Origin: Leptolyngbya sp. SIO4C1
Lineage (GTDB): Bacteria > Cyanobacteriota > Cyanobacteriia > Phormidesmidales > Phormidesmidaceae
NCBI GenBank assembly: GCA_010671975.1
Contig: JAAHIA010000001.1
Coordinates: 1 to 32,114 of the forward strand
Length of the DNA stretch: 32,114 bases
Direction: 5' to 3'
Shown: positions 27,775 through 32,114 of the stretch, piece after piece
Numbering within the stretch: position 1 is the stretch's first letter
Layout of the letters: every line of letters starts with the position of its first letter
Position numbers and translations under genes: made by a program
The notes under the pieces: generated by a model
Told to the model about the DNA's origin: nothing
Seen by the model: the letters and a program-made list of their open reading frames with translations, nothing else
The model's database searches: none

Positions 27775-28464
27775 CTACAGCAGCTTACCAAAGTCTTCGC
27801 CTAGAAACAGGGCGCGCTCAGCCTGCCGCCGCCGCGTTAGCCCAGCCAGTACCCGTTTGCCTGCTTTGTTCCAGCGTAAAAACTCGTCTGCTGCACCGCG
27901 AACATCACCGCGATTGAGCTTTTTAAGCAGCGTAGAGCTGCGCAGCGCGCCAGCGCCCACGTTGTAAGTGAATGAGATCAGTGCGGAAAACTGGTTATCG
28001 TTGACTGGATGCTTGACCGCCTCGTGAATTGCTTTCTCGAACCTAGCGAGATCGTCTTTGAGAAACTCTTCAGCCTGCTCGTGCGTAATTTTCATGCCGG
28101 CCTTAACGCTGCGCGTGGTGCCATAGCCGATAGTCCAAATGCCAACCGCGTCCTGATAGGCGTCTAGTCGCAACCCCTCAAACGACTTGATCAGCCGCAG
28201 GCCGTTGGCATTGATGCGCTTTGGGCCGGCTTCATCGCTAGCGGGCTTAGCCAGTGCCGGCAGCGGCAGCGGCTCTGGGCCTTCTTTAGAAACGGTCATG
28301 CCTCGCGGGGCATCGGCTCTAGCAAACCAGGCTTTAAGGCCCGTGATATTGAGCACCTTTTCGGTCGAATTGCCCTTTGAGGGATACTTAGAAATTTTAG
28401 AAATGTAATATCCCCCCTCCATCAGGTAGAGGGCCTGTTCAGTTTCTTTAATCCAGGTGCCCAT
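27775..28464 (-). CDS. GH24 phage-type lysozyme (endolysin-like muramidase) with an extra N-terminal region
   Basis: INANGLRLIKSFEGLRLDAYQDAVGIWTIGYGTT...VNDNQFSALISFTYNVGAGALRSSTLLKKLNRGD. ATG 28464 has upstream agga; the track start 28506 is TTG. Confidence 0.9.
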   Translation of the reverse strand: MGTWIKETEQALYLMEGGYYISKISKYPSKGNSTEKVLNITGLKAWFARADAPRGMTVSKEGPEPLPLPALAKPASDEAGPKRINANGLRLIKSFEGLRLDAYQDAVGIWTIGYGTTRSVKAGMKITHEQAEEFLKDDLARFEKAIHEAVKHPVNDNQFSALISFTYNVGAGALRSSTLLKKLNRGDVRGAADEFLRWNKAGKRVLAGLTRRRQAERALFLGEDFGKLL

Positions 28465-28573
28465 ACTCGTTTTCCTAACGTATATTTCCTGACCAGCTTG
28501 ATTCAAAGGTTGCTTCTGTAATCGCCCGACTACAATAGATAGGAAAATAAAAGGAAGCAGCGCTCAAAACTTC

Positions 28574-29896
28574 ATGCCCTTCACATTAGCACCTCCCCCC
28601 TCTCATCCTTCGGGTTCAGTTCCTTCAGCACCTGCGGTGCGACGACTGGCTAACGGGCTGACCATCATTGCAGAACAAATGCCAATTGATGCTGTTAATC
28701 TCAGTATTTGGCTGCCGGTAGGGTCTAGCGTTGAATCTAATGATATCAATGGCATGGCTCACTTTTTAGAGCACATGATCTTCAAGGGCACGCCTCAGAT
28801 TCGCTGCGGTGAGTTTGAGCGGCTGATTGAGGAGCGAGGGGCTATCACCAACGCGGCCACTAGCCAAGACTATACGCACTATTACATCACCACTGCACCT
28901 AAAGATTTTGCTCAGCTGGCACCGCTGCAGATTGAATTGGTCACCAATGCCAGCCTGCAAGATGACGATTTTGAGCGAGAACGGCCGGTCATTTTAGAAG
29001 AAATTCGGCGTTCTGAAGATAGCCCGCGACGGCGGACATTTCACCGCTCGATGCAGCTCAGCTTTGATCGCCTGCCCTATCGCCGCCCGGTGCTCGGGCC
29101 GGCAACGGTGATTGAGCAGCTCACGGCCGATCAGATGCGCCATTTTCATCGCACCTGGTATCAGCCGCAGCGGATGACCGCCGTGGCGGTTGGCAACCTG
29201 CCGGTGGAGGAACTGCTTGAGATTGTTGAGCGCGGCTTCGAGCGAGCAGCGCAGCGCCGTCAGCCAGCAATCGCCGAGGCAGCAGCGGCGGACAATGCGG
29301 CTCCCGAAGCGCCATTCACCCAGATTCAGCGAGCCGACTATAGCGATGACAGCCTGCAGCAGGCTCGCCTGGTCATGGGCTGGCGCGTGCCAGGCATGGA
29401 GGACCTGAGTGAAACCTACGCGCTAGACGTGGCGGCTTCTATCTTGGGGCAGGGACGCACGGCCCGGCTAGTGAGCGATCTGCGCGAGCGGCGCAAGCTG
29501 GTCAACAGCATTTCAGTGAGCAATATGACCTATAGTCGGCAGGGGGTGTTCTCAATTTCAGCCTACTTGCCCAGCGAGCATATCGCGGCTGTAGAAGCTG
29601 CGATCGCAGCTCATATTCAGCAGCTGTGTGAGCAGCCCGTGACCGCTGCCGAGCTGCGGCGGGTGCGAACTCAGGTCGCCAATCGCTATGTCTTTGGCAG
29701 CGAATCGCCCAGCGATCGCGCCGGGCTCTACGGCTACTATCAGACCATGACCGGCGACATTGCCCATGCGCTGAACTATCCGCATCACATTCGGGCAGTC
29801 ACGCCCGCAGCCATTCAAAGCGCGGTGCGGCGCTATCTGCCGACTAGTGCCTACGGCGTGGTCACGCTGCGGCCTAGCTCACAGGCAGAGGGCTAA
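28574..29896 (+). CDS. M16 family zinc peptidase (pitrilysin/insulinase-like)
   Basis: GMAHFLEHMIFKGTPQI (HxxEH), VILEEIRRSEDSP, PYRRPVLGP. Confidence 0.95.
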   Translation: MPFTLAPPPSHPSGSVPSAPAVRRLANGLTIIAEQMPIDAVNLSIWLPVGSSVESNDINGMAHFLEHMIFKGTPQIRCGEFERLIEERGAITNAATSQDYTHYYITTAPKDFAQLAPLQIELVTNASLQDDDFERERPVILEEIRRSEDSPRRRTFHRSMQLSFDRLPYRRPVLGPATVIEQLTADQMRHFHRTWYQPQRMTAVAVGNLPVEELLEIVERGFERAAQRRQPAIAEAAAADNAAPEAPFTQIQRADYSDDSLQQARLVMGWRVPGMEDLSETYALDVAASILGQGRTARLVSDLRERRKLVNSISVSNMTYSRQGVFSISAYLPSEHIAAVEAAIAAHIQQLCEQPVTAAELRRVRTQVANRYVFGSESPSDRAGLYGYYQTMTGDIAHALNYPHHIRAVTPAAIQSAVRRYLPTSAYGVVTLRPSSQAEG

Positions 29897-29900
29897 GCCG

Positions 29901-30764
29901 ATGTGGGAGACGCTTGCCAAGCAACTCAGCCAGGCGCTAGGTCAGCCGTTTGAGATTCGCGATCGCGCTACCGTCGGCGGTGGCTGCATCAATCAAGCCT
30001 ATCGTGTCTCAGACGGGCAGCAGAGCGTCTTTGTCAAGCTCAACCAGGCCAGTCAGCTAGCCATGTTCGAAGCTGAATATGCTGGCTTAGAAGAAATCTA
30101 TCGCACTCAGACCATTCGGGTTCCGCAGCCGCTCGGCCGTGGCCTAGTCGATAGCTCCGCTTACATTGCGCTGGAATGGCTGCCGCTCGGCGGCAGTAGC
30201 GCGACGGCTTGGCAAACAATGGGTCAAAATTTGGCGGCTATGCACCGCGTTTCGAGCGACCTTGGCTTTGGCTGGCAGCGCAACAATACGATTGGTGACA
30301 CCCCTCAGCAGAATCCTTGGACTGACAGCTGGCTCAGCTTTTTTCGGCAGCATCGCCTAGAGTATCAGTTCAAACTGGCCAATCGCCGGGGCGGACATTT
30401 TCCCCAGCAGCAGGCGCTGCTGGAAGCCCTGCCGTCGCTGCTAGCCAGTCACGACCCGGTACCAGCGCTGGTGCATGGCGATCTGTGGTCGGGCAATGCC
30501 GATGTGACCCAGAGCGGCGAGCCGGTGATTCTCGATCCGGCCACTTACTATGGCGATCGCGAAGTTGATCTGGCCATGACCGAGCTGTTTGGCCGATTTC
30601 CAGCCGCCTTTTATCAAGCCTACGAGTCGGCCTATCCGCTCGATCCGGGCTATTCAGCGCGCAAGCCGCTCTATAACCTCTATCACATTCTGAATCACTT
30701 CAACCTGTTTGGCGGCGGCTACGGATCGCAGGCTAACCGCATGATTGACCAGATTTTGGCCTAG
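29901..30764 (+). CDS. Fructosamine kinase family protein
   Basis: GGCINQAYRVSDGQQSVFVKLN, LVHGDLWSGNADV, VILDPATYYGDREVDLAMTELFG, LYNLYHILNHFNLFGGGYGSQA. ATG 29901 follows the M16 stop. Confidence 0.94.
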   Translation: MWETLAKQLSQALGQPFEIRDRATVGGGCINQAYRVSDGQQSVFVKLNQASQLAMFEAEYAGLEEIYRTQTIRVPQPLGRGLVDSSAYIALEWLPLGGSSATAWQTMGQNLAAMHRVSSDLGFGWQRNNTIGDTPQQNPWTDSWLSFFRQHRLEYQFKLANRRGGHFPQQQALLEALPSLLASHDPVPALVHGDLWSGNADVTQSGEPVILDPATYYGDREVDLAMTELFGRFPAAFYQAYESAYPLDPGYSARKPLYNLYHILNHFNLFGGGYGSQANRMIDQILA

Positions 30765-30811
30765 ATGAGCGCAAGTTTGACGCGCAAGTTTGATATAGTA
30801 AGGGTCTGAAT

Positions 30812-30882
30812 GGCGGCATGGCCAAGTGGTAAGGCAGAGGATTGCAAATCCTTTATCCCCAGTTCGAATCTGGGTGCCGCCT
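30812..30882 (+). tRNA. tRNA-Cys (GCA)
   Basis: 71-nt cloverleaf: acceptor GGCGGCA/TGCCGCC, anticodon loop TTGCAAA, T arm CCCAGTTCGAATCTGGG, discriminator T. Confidence 0.95.
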
Positions 30883-30973
30883 TTGAGGTGTGAAGATAGG
30901 CTTTTACCGGCTCAGATTCTGAGGCAATCTCTCTGGGGCGATATCATGGAGCAGTCGGGCCGAAGGAATCACC

Positions 30974-31543
30974 ATGACAGTCGCCACACAGCCCATGACG
31001 CTTGAGGAATACCTCAACTTTGACGATGGGACCGATACCCGCTACGAACTGGTCGATGGTCACTTGATTGCCATGCCTACAGAGAGTGACCTCAACGATC
31101 GCATCGCGTCATTCCTGTATGCGTGCTTTCTGAAATTAGGTATTCCCTACTATCGCCTCAGTATGAAAGCGCAGATTGCCGTTAGCGGCAAACTGGCTAA
31201 TGCCCGGCAGCCAGACTTGATGGTCTTGTCTGAAGAGTCGGCTGCTGCCCTTGAAGGCGCTAGGCAACGATTAATCAATCACGATATGCCCCCACCGATG
31301 CTGGTTGTCGAAGTGGTCAGCCCTCAGCAAGAAAATCGCGACTATCGCCACAAGCGTACTGAATACGCAGGGCGACATATTCCTGAATACTGGATTATTG
31401 ACCCGATCGCCCAAAAAGTGACCGTGCTGGAATGGGTTGAGGGACTCTACGAAGAACAGGTCTATCAGGGAGATCAATCCATTCTGTCGCCTTCATGCCC
31501 GAATTTAGCTTTGACAGCTGCTCAGGTTTTAGCGGCAGGATAA
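30974..31543 (+). CDS. Uma2 family (DUF820) putative endonuclease
   Basis: MTLEEYLNFDDGTDTRYELVDGHLIAMPTES...ARQPDLMVLSEE...MLVVEVVSPQQENRDYRHKRTEYAGRHIPEYWIIDP. Confidence 0.92.
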   Translation: MTVATQPMTLEEYLNFDDGTDTRYELVDGHLIAMPTESDLNDRIASFLYACFLKLGIPYYRLSMKAQIAVSGKLANARQPDLMVLSEESAAALEGARQRLINHDMPPPMLVVEVVSPQQENRDYRHKRTEYAGRHIPEYWIIDPIAQKVTVLEWVEGLYEEQVYQGDQSILSPSCPNLALTAAQVLAAG

Positions 31544-31576
31544 CCGCTGTCTCACCAGGCTTACTTATCAATAAAG

Positions 31577-32114
31577 CTAACCTTCGTAGTCGTAATAAGG
31601 ATTAACCCGTCTGGGCCTAACCACCGGTGGTGGCAAAAATTCCTGCTCATAGTAGCGATAGGAGGGCGGTGACGGCATTTGCATAGGCGGATATATGACC
31701 TGTGATCCTCGCTCTCGCCGCTGAGACTGAGCTGAAAACACAATCAGGCAAAGAATCAGACCGCCTCCGCCTAGAACGATGACTAGCAGCAGGCCACCGC
31801 CCATCCACAGCAGCGCCGTTTGACCGCCTGAGCGCGGCTCGGGAACCGGGCGCTGAGAAGCTTGTAGCGATAGCGTGTCGATTGAGTGCTGATAGCTATT
31901 GAGCTGAGCGAGGACTTGCTGCATCTCAGCCTGCTGCTGCTGCAGCCGATCTTCCAAGTTGCCGGCCAAAAGCTCTTGCTGAGCCAGCTGATTTTCTAAG
32001 CGACTGGTAATCTCTCGCTGCCGCTCGAGCTCGCGACGCAGCTCATCGCTGTAGTCGGGGGTCGGTACCTGGGGCACCGGCACAGCCGTTGCTTCAACCG
32101 CTGCGCGCTCTGGC
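31577..32114 (-). CDS. Hypothetical protein with coiled coil and one TM segment; 5' end beyond the window
   Basis: RRELERQREITSRLENQLAQQELLAGNLEDRLQQQQAEMQQVL coiled coil, ALLWMGGGLLLVIVLGGGGLILCLIVF TM. Frame stays open to the window edge. Confidence 0.65.
   Translation of the reverse strand, partial: PERAAVEATAVPVPQVPTPDYSDELRRELERQREITSRLENQLAQQELLAGNLEDRLQQQQAEMQQVLAQLNSYQHSIDTLSLQASQRPVPEPRSGGQTALLWMGGGLLLVIVLGGGGLILCLIVFSAQSQRRERGSQVIYPPMQMPSPPSYRYYEQEFLPPPVVRPRRVNPYYDYEG

Noticed and set aside
1-32114. CRISPR array, transposon, integrase or restriction/defence island
   Set aside because: No regularly spaced direct repeats, no transposase or integrase motifs. The HNH and Uma2 genes are single genes common in cyanobacteria, not evidence of a defence system on their own.

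Overview
This is a cyanobacterial chromosomal segment, as shown by many HIP1 (GCGATCGC) octamers, an ndhA-ndhI-ndhG-ndhE operon and cyanophycin genes. Most of it is ordinary housekeeping content. Left to right it carries: the 3' end of a SpoU/TrmL-type RNA methyltransferase, a LysM/M23 cell-wall protein, tRNA-Met(CAT), two tandem peroxiredoxins, tRNA-Ser(GCT), alanine racemase, an HNH endonuclease, a DHH phosphoesterase, SixA, citrate synthase, the ndhA/I/G/E cluster, NAD kinase, a CHASE2-GGDEF protein, small secreted proteins, a GT2 glycosyltransferase, argG, a Ser/Thr kinase, a truncated multi-TM protein, a truncated cphA, cphB, trmD, ispF, a BON-like protein, an ABC permease, a GH24 lysozyme, an M16 peptidase, a fructosamine kinase-like protein, tRNA-Cys(GCA), a Uma2 protein and a coiled-coil/TM protein. 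The strongest anomaly is at about 22.8-23.06 kb. Two convergent genes, a multi-TM protein and cphA, are both cut off at a 39-bp segment. That segment is a perfect inverted copy of cphA's own sequence 171 bp away. This looks like a double template-switch breakpoint, which could be a real rearrangement or an amplification/assembly chimera. I saw no CRISPR array, transposase, or convincing new defence or biosynthetic system.
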